DNA of 64,000 bases from Eustoma russellianum (GCA_036186865.1 AP025062.1:33552631-33616630); one strand, 5' to 3'; shown: positions 36,501-48,038, numbered from the stretch's first letter. Numbers and translations: made by a program. Notes: a model not told the origin generated them from the sequence alone.

Positions 36501-36618
36501 AAGTAATGGCAAGATATCATGTATACATGTACACGTTTATATATGCTTGTACACGTTTATATATATATATACATTTAAGACACCTATTTTAAAATCACTC
36601 AAACCCCCTTATCTCTAC
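33564..36618 (-). mobile_element. Solo copia LTR (copia-1/3 family, 3055 bp)
   Basis: A complete LTR (TGTAGG...CTACA on the + strand, antisense) with no internal region and with a perfect 5-bp duplication: the signature of LTR-LTR recombination that removed gag and pol. It has the same palindrome series as copia-1 and copia-3 and more differences from copia-3 LTRs than they have from each other. The short + strand open frame at 34384-34584 is an LTR shadow. Confidence 0.95.
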
Positions 36619-37211
36619 AAGGATGTTTATGATGTGAAAGGTAACGATAACGTAAGAACGATATTACTTAAGTTGTAATTAGGTTACCTTCAAGTAGATC
36701 AATGATTAATGGACAGGTATGGATGAATGTTGAGGTTCTTGGGGTTTCCATTCACGTTATGATTCTTTATTTCGTGTTAGTTTATTGTATGCTTGCTGGA
36801 TGATTTTTATCACTCACACCTTTATTTTTCCCAGAGCCACAGAATGCTAAGATTGAGTGGATCGAGGATGAGCTTAGAGTGTCGTACCCGTAGACGAGGA
36901 AGCCAGAAGGGGGCCATGCTTAAGGACTTTTGTGCAGCTATGATGTTTGTATTATGAACTATGTTGGAACTTTCGGAATTTCGGTTTTCTCTTGTGTGAT
37001 GGATTAATGCTTTGGGGATTTAGTATTTCGGTATGCATGATAATTAAAAGTTTTAATTCTGCCAAAATTTTGCTACCATGTTAAATGTTAACATGAGAGT
37101 CCATGTCTTAAGTTATGGATTTTCGCATGTTATGCATGACGCTTTGTACTCTCGTTAGTGAGTACGGAGGGTGCACCATATTCGGACGAGGTCCGGGTGT
37201 GGGGCGCTACA

Positions 37212-38113
37212 TTGAAGATTGTATGAAATCTGAATTTGAAATGTCTATAGTAGGAGAACTCAACTATTTCTTAGGATTACAAATAAAAAAAACTGCTCGA
37301 GGAATCCATATTAGTCAAATTAAGTATATCAATGACATGATTAAGAAATTTGGATTTGAAGAGTTGAAACCTACAGCTACCCCTATGAGTGTAAGTACAA
37401 AGTTAGACAAAGATGAGAACGGAAAACCTTTTGACGACACACTTTATAGGTCTATGATTAGATCATTATTGTATTTAACCGCATCAAGACCTGATATAAT
37501 GTTTAGCACGTGTATGTGTGCTAGGTTTCAATCTTGTCCAAAGGTGTCACATTATAATGCGGTGAAAAAGATATTTAGATATATTAAACATACACCTCAT
37601 TTAGGACTTTGGTATGATAGGAACTCTAAGTTGGAATTGTATGCATATAGTGATGCTGATTATGGTGGTTGTAAAATAGATGGAAAATCCACTAGTGGAA
37701 CTTGTCAATTCATAGGAACCAACCTAATTTCTTGGTTTTCTAAGAAAAAAGCTAGTGTAGCCCTTTCTACCACCGAAGCAGACTATATAGCTTTAAGCCT
37801 TTGTACCACAGAAATCCTTTGGCTAAAACAGCAACTTAGTGACTTTGGTATTGTAATGAGTCAGATTCTAATTTTTTTGCAATAGCACAAGTGCAATCAA
37901 TCTTTCACGAAATCCGGTAATTCATTCTAAAGCCAAACACATAGAAGTAGGTACCATTATTTACGAGACCATGTTCAAAATGGAAATATCTTCATAGACC
38001 ATGTAAGGACTGATAACCAAGTTGCTGACATCTTTACCAAACCCCTAAGTCAAACCACTTTTGAAGCCTTACGATACAAATTAGGAACGTTTTCCTATGA
38101 TACTATAGCATGA
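37212..38113 (+). pseudogene. pol: Copia-2 pol remnant, part 2 (reverse transcriptase end and RNase H)
   Basis: This continues part 1 across the gypsy-A insertion. Recognisable segments are the ELNYFLGLQI motif, the region with SRPDIMFS, and RNase H with DADYGGCKIDGKSTSG and LSTTEADYIAL. A frameshift near 37855-37880 breaks the frame. The C-terminal RNase H/tail text (ADIFTKPLSQTTFEAL) is still readable to a TGA at 38111-38113. Homology to copia-3 residues from about 740 to the end supports the call. Confidence 0.92.
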
Positions 38114-38347
38114 TTTGCTCTTTTTTATGATTTGCAAAATAAACGGAGAGAGAGAGAGAAATCATGATTTTAAGGTTAAAGTTATACAAGTGGTTCGGAG
38201 CATAAGTTAAGGGAGAGCCAGGTAGGAGAGTATATGTTGAGGGGGAGAACATGTCAAAAAACAGTTGGTAAAATTGGTTATCAAACTATTGGTAAAAAAT
38301 TTAAAATCATGTAATGTTATTTTGAAAATCATTCAAAAGGGGGAGAA
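38114..38347 (+). promoter_or_regulatory. Copia-2 polypurine leader
   Basis: Purine tracts GGAGAGAGAGAGAG, AAGGGAGAG, GAGGGGGAGAA and finally AAAAGGGGGAGAA at about 38335-38347, immediately before the LTR terminus TGTTGAGG. The layout matches copia-1 and copia-3. Confidence 0.8.
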
Positions 38348-38471
38348 TGTTGAGGATGTTGTGTTTGAATAATTTTCAAAAGCATGATTTTAAGTGTAAT
38401 GCTAAAAAGTATCACTTAATATTATAAAATTATCAAAAAGTTGAAACAAAGTTGAAATAAGTGAAAAAGTG

Positions 38472-38790
38472 ACGTCGATCTCTCAGGCAGAGACATGTGG
38501 ATCGATCGATGTACATCATCGCCTAACATCGATCGATTGATGTTGGATAGAATAGAATAAAAAACTTACGGTGAGACATTGATCTCTCACGTGGATCGAT
38601 CGACGTACGTCATCCCCTCACATGGACCGGTCGACATACATCAGCCCCTCACATGGATTGATCCACGTCTCACAGAATCAAAAACAAAAATTACGGTGAG
38701 ACGTGGATCTCTCAACTGTAGGGACGTCGATCGATCGACGTATACATCAGTCTCTAAAATTGAGACATGGATCGATGGATGTCTGCAGAA
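38472..38790. repeat. GATCGATC palindrome cluster in copia-2 LTR
   Basis: At least six degenerate units centred on GATCGATCGA or a relative (GACCGGTCGA, GATTGATCCA). Each lies between GTGAGAC/CTCACATG-like sequence and ATCATC/ACATCAG. The best unit is the perfect 18-bp palindrome ACGTCGATCGATCGACGT at about 38724-38741. Confidence 0.8.
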
Positions 38791-39338
38791 TTGTGAAAAA
38801 TTTCTCCAACATATGACAAACTAATACTCATTTTTGATATACACATGATCTTCTTTGCATGTAATGAGTTTGTAAACATTCCATATATGTTTATCATGTT
38901 TCATTACTTGGATTTTATGTGTTTATGAGTTCATATATGCATGTGTTGATCACTAACTTGCTAAAGAAGTTATTACAACTTACCACAAGCGCAAAGGAGT
39001 TTGCTTTGAGTCGTTTCAGTGTCTTATCAAATGGATAATGTCCATATGCATGAAATTACAAAGTTGGAGTATCTCTACACCCTTTTTTGATATATTTGGC
39101 GCTCAAAGGTATTTTGGTCATATTGGAGCTCAAGGGCATTTTAGTCATTTATATAGATTTATTTTCTGTGTAATGCTAAAATGGTTTCCCTATGGATGTC
39201 TCTTATATCATATTCATGATCTTCATATTATTCTTGGTGATTCGTGAACTTCATATCTATATTAACCATATATGCTATGGTTTTCGGTTTTCTTGGACTT
39301 CTTATGTTGTGACATTTATTTTGTCACATTATATGATC

Positions 39339-39343
39339 ATCAT
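39339..39343. repeat. Target-site duplication of gypsy-B (ATCAT)
   Basis: The second copy is at 63139-63143; removing the element rejoins the copia-2 LTR. Confidence 0.93.
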
Positions 39344-42300
39344 TGTAGCGCCCCGTACTCGGCTACCCCTCGTACGGTGCACCCGCCGTACCTTCCCTTT
39401 CGGAAAAGTACAAAGCGTCGATACTTAACTCGCAAAACCCATGGATAAACATGGATTACAAAGTCACGATCTTAACAGGTAGATAAAAATACGGCAGAAT
39501 TTGAACCTTAATCCGAAAGCGTCAAATCGCGAATACATAGCAAAATTATACAAACTGAACAGGTAGCAAACTACTCCGCGAAATTATACAAACATGATCC
39601 GAAGAGAATCCGAAATAGCTAAGTCCCAAAATGTCCCAAAGGCTCATCAAAAGCTTCCATCATCATTCTCTTAACGGCAATTTCAATAACCTATGGGTAT
39701 GGCATCCTTGGCTCATCATCAATCCACTCGACTTCATTACCTGGCTCTGGGGGAAAAATAAATGGGTGAGCGACAGAGTCGCCAGCAAGTATACAATAAC
39801 AACGTACAATAAAGAGAAAATGGCATACAAGAATCAACCCCAATTCCTTAAGTTAGAACATACCTGCTATTACCTTTCCGAAGCATCGTACTTAAAGTCA
39901 TATCAATACTTAGCTAAGATCTAAGTGTCATCACTTAGTTAGATTCTACATGCCATAGCCAAACCTTACTTCTATGAAAAGGTATCATGCGTAATGCGTA
40001 TGAAAATGTGAATGCGATGCAAATGCAACTGGAAACATTCTTTCTTTCATTTAGACATGCTCATAAAGATACTTGAACCTTCTTTCTTTCTTTTAAATCA
40101 TGCTCGTCATAAAACAAGAGAGTGTGTCAGCCTATTATACCGGGCATGACTCGGTTCTTATAACATGATCACCTTCAGGTCTATTATACCGGACCTGGCT
40201 CGGTTCTTACACTCTTCAGACCTATTATACCGGGCCTGGATCGGTTCTTATAATCTTCAGACCTATTATACCGGGCCTGGATCGGTTCTTATAATCTTCA
40301 GACCTATTATACCGGGCCTGGATCGGTTCTTATAATCGTGATCATCTTCAGACCTATTATACCGGGCCTGGATCGGTTCTTATAATTCTTCAGATCAATT
40401 AACCCCGGATCTGTGGCGGGTTAAGCTGGCCAGAAGGGATGGAATTCTTTCAAAACAGAAACTTTATATAAAACTTCGATAAAATCATGAGCATGGAACA
40501 TATGAGCATGTCAATGCAAGTGCATGGGATGCAACATGGTAAAATGCACTTATAACATCATAAACAACTTTCTTCATGGGCTGGAAAACGAACCAGCAGC
40601 ATGTCCTGTATTGTCCGGCCTTAAAATCAACCTTTTTAGCCTATTTTCCAGAAACTAAAAATATGGACATGCACCACATGATCTTAACTATATTCTGTAC
40701 AAATTTCATGTGATTTCGACAAGCGTAGATACCTCAATAAAATAATTCCCAGCAAGGGTACAACAGAAATTCTGCTGCACTCTCAACTCCATTCCTTACC
40801 TTGTCTCCATCCATAAACTCATTATGGGGCTCACTTAGCACCTGGAAATCTTTACTATTTCCTTCATGAACAATATTCAAATGCCCATTCACCAAAACAG
40901 GTTAAAATAAATACGATACAATTCATACAAGCACAAAGGGTCAATCTGTCCTGTTTTCCAGAATGTTACACCGACTTTCCTTCAATGGTTTACCATCAAG
41001 ATCAATAGATAAAATCAATTTCTTTACATGTATATTTAGCTCTATGTCTTAAGTACCTCCTGTAAAAATTTCAGGTCAATCCAAGATGTTTAAGGTACTT
41101 AAATAATTTTTCTCCCTAAGGTGCTACGACCAGAAGCTGTTTTGACCCCTTGATACTAAAAATTCATTTCTGGCCAATCCACAAAGGATTTTCCAGAAAT
41201 TCCAACGCCACAATAAACTAGACATAATAAGCTACGACCATACCAAAAATAAGCTCAATCCAACGCTTAGAAGGTCCTTAACTAAGTCCATCAATTTGGC
41301 ATAAAATCTGTCCAGAATTCTGTTTTCAGCCAACATGCATAGGAATATCCTTACCTTCCTAATTTTTGTTCTTTAGCCTATAATCCAAGTTAATGGTCAT
41401 TTAATATACATGATAAGGCTTCCCTATACTAATTCAAGTCTCTTTTAGCATGCAAAAGTCGTTCACATGGGCTTCTCATTCTTCCAAACAAAACAGTCCC
41501 CTAGTCCAACAAATTCAAAATATAAGAAAAAGGTAACAACTTAGGCATATTTTCACTAAAGTCATATCTTAGGCTTCTAGACATTCAAGTATGCACATAA
41601 TCACATATATTGTAAGGGGTTAAAGTATACTTGCCTCTTCAAGCTAAAGCTCTTGCCTTTGCTTGGTTATGAAGTGAGATGTGAATCCTTCACCTTCTTC
41701 ACCTTAAGTATACGGTTTTAAGGAAATGAAATGAAAAGGTTAGTCTTTATTCAATAGAGGAACTAGGTTATCTTTAAGGCTAGAGCATCTTACCAAAATG
41801 AGCTTGGAATGGAGGTTCAAGCACCTCAATGTAACACCACCTAGAAAAGTTGAAGGCTTTCACCTATTTCAACCATGAAACCCACGGTTTTGGCATGGAG
41901 AAGGAGAGTTCATGTGAGCTTCATTCTTTACCAAAATGAGAATTTTCTTAAGGGAACTTAGAATAAGACTTACCTAGATGTCTTCTTGAGTCTTGAAGTT
42001 GAAGATAAACTCCCATCCTTCAAGATGTTGGGGGGCGAAACTTTGGTGAGGGGAATGGAAATTGTCTAAGTGTTTTGCTCTTGCATGATGAGAAGATAGA
42101 TGTTTCTAGAATGGTTTGATTTAAAGATGTTAGAGACTTAGGAGAGGGGGGACGGTTTTGGAGGGATTTTTGTGAGGGTTAGGGCTTTCTTGAGTGTTAA
42201 TCAAGGTTAAGTTAGTATAACCTTGGTTACTTTATTCAAACTATAGTTACTTTTGTGCTAACCCAAGTTACTTTATTAAATCATGGTTACATTAACCTTG

Positions 42301-42917
42301 GTTTAGAGAAGAGTAACCATGGTAGGATTTAAAATCCTCCATGTCTAGACATTAAGGGGAGGGCGGTTTTGGTTGGGGTCTTTATGACCTCAACCATACT
42401 ACTTCCTTCTTTAATGAGTTGTCTCAACTTGTTCCTTAATTGCATGTCTATTTTATTTTCTGTTTATTTCTTTGCATAATGACTTCTTGTCTAAATGATG
42501 TAGTAGACATTAAGTAATTATTTTAGCTAATAAAATTGGCTAGAGAATTCTAGAATTTCCCATATATAGGCCGAAATTTTGGGCCTCTTAGGCATCTTGA
42601 TATTCCTTGTAATTTTAATCCATATACCATATTATTGCCTATATTTTCTTGTATTCCAAGATTAGTATATGTATCTATACAATTACGTACACGCCTAGGT
42701 GTACCATGTGTTTATACCTTCCCTACATATATCATATATACGCACATACATATAAATATTGGTATGGTTTATATCACTCTATATCTCATAGACTATCTCA
42801 AGAGTATTTAAGTAAAAAGAGTTACGTGGATTTAAGTAACACGCTCTAAAAGAAATTGTCGCTTTCATTCCATCTCATATTCATAGTTTTTACGTACCTA
42901 ATTGTTGGGGTACAACA
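39344..42917 (-). repeat. Gypsy-B 3' LTR (3574 bp)
   Basis: The element's 3' LTR, on the left because it is reversed. It has the dyad array (40131-40423), antisense GTAAGT and GTAAGA donor-like sites at 41973 and 41793, and the U5 core near 39375-39393. No credible gene. Confidence 0.95.
40131..40423 (-). repeat. Dyad tandem array, gypsy-B 3' LTR
   Basis: About seven units; five are near-identical 41-bp CTATTATACCGGGCCTGGAT-type repeats. Arms such as AGGTC/GACCT and AGATC/GATCT are perfect; AGACC/GGCCT has one mismatch. Same relative LTR position as in gypsy-A and gypsy-C. Confidence 0.82.
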
Positions 42918-42953
42918 TCCTTCCCTCCTTCAATAAAGTTTCGTCCTCGAAAC
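42918..42953 (-). promoter_or_regulatory. Gypsy-B polypurine tract and stem-loop
   Basis: In sense orientation, the stem-loop AAGTTTCGAGGACGAAACTT overlaps the space after the stop codon, followed by GAAGGAGGGAAGGA before the LTR terminus TGTTG. Confidence 0.9.
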
Positions 42954-45900
42954 TTATGAATTGTCAAAGAGATATGGGTACTTTCGCTTCATGTCTCCCT
43001 CTAACTCCCAAGTGGCCTCATCAACTGAATGGTTCTTCCATTGCACCTTGACCATAGGAATAGACTTATTCCTTAATGCTTTCACTTCCCTATCAATTAT
43101 CCTCTCGGGTTCTTCAACATATGATATATCAGCTTCAATCCTCAAAGGTTGTTCATCCATAATATGGCTCGAGTCATGCACATACTTACGCAATTGAGAT
43201 ATATGAAACACATTGTGTAATTGAGACAACGATGGCGGTAGTGCAAGTCTGTAAGCAACTTCTCCAATTCTTTCCAAGATCTCAAATGGTCCAATGAATC
43301 TAGGACTAAGTTTCCCTTTAATTCCGAACCGCTTTACTCCTTTCGATGGAGATACCTTCAAGAATACTTTATCTCCTACTTGAAACTCAAGTGGTCGACG
43401 CCTCACGTCGGCCCACGCCTTGCTTCTATCCTGAGCAGCCTTCATTCTTTGTCTTGCAATCATAACCTTTTCCTTGGTTTGCTCCACTAAGTCAGGTCCT
43501 GTGAAAATTTTATCTCCAATCTCATCCCAATACAATGGCGATCGACATTTTCTTCCATAAAGAGCTTCATAAGGAGCCATTCCAATAGATCTATGGTAGC
43601 TGTTATTGTATGAAAACTCAACCAACTTCAAACTCTTATCCCAGCTACCTCCAAAATCCAACACACAAGCACGCAACATGTCCTCCAACGTTTGGATTGT
43701 TCTCTCTGATTGACCGTCAGTCTGGGGATGAAAAGCTGAACTCATGCGAACTTCCGTACTCATCGCTTTCTGAAATGCCGTCCAAAACCTTGATGTGAAG
43801 CGGGGGTCTCGGTCACAAACTATGCTCATAGGAATTCCATGTAAACATACAATCTGATCAACATACATAGAAGCCAACTTTTCCATGGGTGCTTTAATCG
43901 ACATTGCCATGAAATGCGCACTCTTCGTCAGACGATCCACAATAACCCAAATAGTGTCGTATCCACTTCTTGTCTTAGGTAAATCGGTCACAAAATCCAT
44001 AGCGATGTGATCCCACTTCCACTCAGGCACCTCAAGTGGTTGCAACAATCCAGCTGGCCTCTGATGTTCTGCTTTGACTTTCTGACATACAAGACATTTC
44101 TCGACAAACTCTGCTATCTGATTCTTCATTCCTGGCCACCAGAACTTTTGCTTCAAGTCATGATACATCTTATTTGCTCCTGGGTGAATAGACAAGCGTG
44201 AATTATGGGATTCCTGAAACACTTCACTCTTTATCGCATCATCATTAGGCACACACAATCGACCTCTAAACCACAAACTGCCGTCACTACGGACTTCAAA
44301 ATCGTCAGATGGCTTCTCCTTCAGCTTGCTCTTAACTTTCATCAATGCATCATCCTTAACTTGAGTCTCCTTAATCCTATCGATCAAAGAAGGAACCACT
44401 ACTAATTTTGCAAGCACGTGAGAAATCGAATTTACTTCTTCCAGACCAAACTCTTCCATATCACGCTGTAAAGGTGGTTGACGGGGGTGACTCGTCTTAC
44501 GGCTCAAAGCGTCGGCAACTTTATTAGCTTTACCTGGATGGTACTGAATAGAGATGTCATAATCCTTGATCAATTCAAGCCATCGCCTTTGGCGCATATT
44601 CAGCTCCTTTTGAGTGAAGAGGTATTTCAAACTCTTATGATCCGTGAAGATCTCACACTTCTCTCCATACAGATAATGACGCCAAATCTTTAGAGCAAAT
44701 ACAACTGCTGCAAGCTCAAGGTCATGTACTGGATAATTCTGCTCAAACGGCTTAAGCTGGCGAGACGCATACGCGATCACACGCCCATTCTGCATAAGAA
44801 CACAACCCAGTCCATTCTTGGAAGCATCACTATAGATCACAAACTGTTCTCCTGAAATGGGTTGAGCCAAAACTGGTGCAGACGTCAACCTTGCTTTCAG
44901 CTCAGAAAAGCTACTTTCACAATCCTCATTCCATACAAATTTTGTCTTCTTCTGAGTCAATCTAGTGAGTGGCATAGCTATCCTTGAAAATCCTTCAACA
45001 AACTTGCGGTAGTAACCGGCCAGTCCGAGAAAACTCCTTACTTCAGTGACATTGGTCGGTCTCGGCCACTCAGTAATTGCCTCAATCTTTCGGGGATCAA
45101 CCGAAATCCCATTTTCAGTAACAATATGGCCCAGAAATGACACACTATGCAACCAAAACTCACATTTACTAAATTTCGCATAGAGTTGATGCTTCCTTAG
45201 AATACCAAGTGTTGTCCTCAGATGAGCTGTATGAGTTTCCTCATCAGGCGAATAAATCAGGATATCGTCAATAAAGACTACCACATACTTATCCAATTGG
45301 TCCCGAAACACCCGATTCATAAGATCCATAAACGCTGCAGGGGCGTTGGTCAGTCCAAAAGGCATCACGAGAAATTCATAATGCCCATATCTCGTCCTGA
45401 ATGCTGTCTTAGGAATATCCTCAGCTCTTATCTTCAATTGAAAATATCCAGATCTTAGGTCCACTTTGCTAAACACCCGAGCTCCCTGCATTAGGATACT
45501 TTAGATATTATTCATGATTATTATATTGAAATAAGACTTGGTAATTACTGACCCGAAGCTGGTCGAACAGATCGTCGATTCGAGGCAACGGATACTTATT
45601 CTTTACGGTGATCTTGTTGAGTTCTCGATAATCAATACACAGTCGCATACCTCCATCTTTCTTCTTTACAAATAAAACTGGGCCACCCCATGGCGACACA
45701 CTTGGACGAATCAACTTCTTTTCTAATAACTCGTGCAATTGCTCTTTTAGTTCCTTCAGCTCAGCGGGTGCCATACGGTAAGGAGCTTTAGAAATGGGCT
45801 CAGCTCCGGGGATGAGATTTATTTCAAAAGAAATCTCTCGATCAGGGGGAAGTCCTGGTAGTTCCTCTGGAAAGACATCAAGAAACTCTTGAACTACTGG

Positions 45901-47752
45901 AACTTGCGAAATGTCCACTGCTGCCTGCTCGACACTAAGAGCATAAACAAGATAGCCTTGACATCCCTTTCGCAACGCTCTCCGGGCACGTACTGTATTT
46001 ACAAAAATATTCTTTGACTTCTTCAACTTGGGACCTCCTTGAAATGATACTTCCTCTTGCTCCGGGGCTCTGAAAGTGACTTTCTTCTGATTGCAGTCAA
46101 TATGGGCATGGTTCTTAGACAACCAGTCCATACCAAGAATAATGTCAAAGTCACTCATAGCAATCGGGATCAGATCAGCTGCGAACCGATGGTCATCGAG
46201 CTCGACCGCGCAATTCTTATACAGATAATGAGACATAAGCACTTGATCACCAGCGGCTTGGATTCGATAGGGTGATTTAAGCCGGATGGGATTGTGGTCT
46301 AATCCCTTTGCAAATTTCTTAGATATAAAGGAGTGGCTGGCGCCACTATCAAACAACACATTTGCGGGCATACAACATACAAGAGTAGCGCCTGAATCAT
46401 ATAGAGTTTTAACTACGCAGAAATATAATATTTATCAACTTAGTATTGCATAATTTTTAAATCATACCAGCCACGACGTCTCCAGCTTCCTCAACTTCAG
46501 CATCAGTCATCACATGCACACGCGCATTCGGGCGCTGACGTTGGTTCCTCTGCTGCTGACCACCACGCTCACGACAATCTCTCAGAATATGCCCAGTCTT
46601 TCCACATCCAACACAAGCAGCTCCCTTATCAGGACAATCCCTAATCATATGACCAGTCTTGCCGCAACCAAAGCACTTACCAGCTTGTACATAGCACTCG
46701 CCCAAATGATTCTTCTGACAATGGGGACACATGGGAATGGCCTGCTGCTGCTGTCCTTGATTTCCTTGATTATTCCTCTGATTATTCTGATTCTGCCCAC
46801 GGCGCTGTCCACGATTCTGATTTCTTCTTTGGTTCTGATTCTGCTGCCTACCTGGCCTCCCATGAAAATTCTGTCTAGTCATTTTCCTTGCTCCTTTATC
46901 ACCGGAAGTGTCCCTTCCTCTTTTCTGGCCCACTGTCGCATCGCGATGAATGATATCCTTCTCGATCCGATAACATGCGTCAACAAGTGCCTCAAAATCA
47001 GCAGAGATAACATTTACCAACCAAGTGCGAATCCTTGGGTTCAGCCCACTCTCAAACTTGACCATCTTAGATTCCTCATCATTCATCGTAGCCGGAGAAA
47101 ATCTACCCAAATCCAGAAACTTGCTCACATATTCAGACACAGTCATACCAGGTTCTTGCTTCAACATTTCAAAATCATGCCTCTTTTGCATCTTCACTGA
47201 CGGAGGAAAATAAAACTTGTTGAACTCTTGGATGAATCTCTCCCATGGAATAGGTCGGGGCAAAGGTTGCAGCTTAGCCTTCCACCACTGGTTCGCCTCA
47301 CCAAGGAGGAAAGGCCTTACAGCTTGGGTTTTCATATTGTCAGGGGCTCCATTCAGTTCAAAACAGTTCTCCACTTCATCTAGCCATTTTTCAGCCATAT
47401 CGGGGTCAGACTTGCCTTCAAAAGGAGGCACATTCGCTCGCTTGAGCTTCTCAAAGTAGTACTGCGCATCTCTTATCGGTTCATATGGAGGAGGAGGGGC
47501 AACTTGCTGTATCATTCCCTGGCCAATCTGAGTTACGGTCTGACAGAATGCTTGGAAATCCGGAATAACAAGTGGTACTTGCAGAAGAGGGTTTCCTTGA
47601 ACTGGTGGGGGATTTCCATTCTGCGGTGGAGGAGGAGGCGGTGGATTCTGATTCTGAGGAGGAGGTGGAGGGACTTGATCTTGAGGTTGTGGAGGGTTTG
47701 GTTCGGGTGCATGGGCAGCATCTCTGCGAGGTCTACCACGAGTCCGAACCAT
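42954..47752 (-). CDS. gag-pol: Gypsy-B Gag-Pol polyprotein, three exons
   Basis: Exons are 47752-46468, 46391-45553 and 45485-42954 (1285, 839 and 2532 nt). Their sum is 4656, divisible by three, giving 1551 residues with no internal stop. The start is the ATG at 47752 (MVRTRG), conserved in all three copies; the frame is also open upstream to 47857. Gag has a proline-rich N-terminus, the core WWKAKLQPLPRP and knuckles CFGCGKTGHMIRDC and CVGCGKTGHILRDC. Protease DSGA is near residues 443-446. Reverse transcriptase FIDDIL is near 779. RNase H (YSDASKNGLG), integrase (HHCC zinc site, DFVTDLP, HPQTDGQSERT) and a C-terminal chromodomain (VQWKNHSVDEATWE) follow. The chromodomain is thought to steer integration to marked chromatin. 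Without splicing, translation stops at 46457 after 431 residues, which is Gag alone. Splicing is inferred, not shown. Confidence 0.9.
45486..45552 (-). other. Intron 2 of gypsy-B (67 bp, phase 0)
   Basis: Sense donor GTCAGT, acceptor CTAATGCAG, with TATCTAAAG upstream. It splits the reverse transcriptase between DLFDQL and the FSKVDLRSGY motif; with the intron retained, a TAA follows at 45508-45510. Confidence 0.88.
46392..46467 (-). other. Intron 1 of gypsy-B (76 bp, phase 1)
   Basis: Sense donor GTATGA, acceptor TATGATTCAG. It lies between the second zinc knuckle and the protease. The stop TAA at 46459-46457 is two codons past the interrupted Gly codon. Confidence 0.88.
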
Positions 47753-48038
47753 CTGTATACGGAGCAGAAAGGTATATTTATGTATATATAGATCGAGATG
47801 ACTGACTAAATTTAGACATGCTTGGAAAAAGGAATTTAAATCAAGAAAAAGAGTCAATACGCGACATATCGGCTAACAGGTTGACCAAGGGACCCTATAC
47901 CCAATCTAAGTTGTCTAAGCTAAGGCTATCTCTCTTCTAAGATCATGACTTAAGTCTAAGATCAATTCTTAGTTTCCTAAGATCATAACTTATCTTCTAC
48001 GTTCTGCCCGAATCTAGAGCCTGGGCTCTGATACCACC
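47753..48038 (-). promoter_or_regulatory. Gypsy-B leader and primer-binding site
   Basis: The primer site is 48025-48036 (sense TGGTATCAGAGC, perfect). The leader repeats ATGATCTTAG-type words at about 47935-47995. No other feature seen. Confidence 0.88.

Larger units (their letters stand above)
7800..37211 (+). mobile_element. Gypsy-A: chromovirus (Tekay/Del-like), interrupted by gypsy-C and a solo LTR
   Basis: Net length is about 13.15 kb after subtracting nested insertions. Termini are TGTTG and CTACA. The target duplication TTGAA lies at 7795-7799 and 37212-37216. The 5' LTR is 7800-11834, the internal region 11835-30124 and the 3' LTR 30125-37211. The polyprotein carries many stops. In a sample of the first 400 bp the two LTRs differ at about 15 sites, suggesting roughly 3-4% divergence, so it is older than gypsy-B and copia-3. 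Lineage is inferred from the chromodomain, long LTRs and protein motifs. Confidence 0.93.
30125..37211 (+). repeat. Gypsy-A 3' LTR, split by a solo copia LTR (net 4027 bp)
   Basis: Homologous to 7800-11834. Segments are 30125-33563 and 36624-37211, joined across a solo LTR. Small indels distinguish the two LTRs, for example a missing stretch near 32040 and an extra one near 32281. Confidence 0.94.
38348..39343 (+). repeat. Copia-2 3' LTR, first 996 bp
   Basis: It starts TGTTGAGGATG after the polypurine tract and is split by gypsy-B, continuing at 63144. It holds a palindrome-rich GATCGATC cluster at 38472-38790. The open frames at about 38579-39428 look incidental: they are short, match no family, and one crosses into gypsy-B. 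Confidence 0.87.

Noticed and set aside
38579..39428. Three short + strand frames as possible host genes
   Set aside because: They lie in the copia-2 LTR, are repeat-rich, and one crosses the gypsy-B insertion point.
42954..46457. Ribosomal frameshifting as the explanation for the two gypsy breaks
   Set aside because: The frames are separated by 67-82 nt of non-homologous sequence with stops, not by a slippery overlap, while GT-AG removal restores frame in all three copies.
46057..47805. Long + strand frames opposite gypsy-B gag and protease
   Set aside because: They are antisense shadows of the conserved - strand coding sequence.
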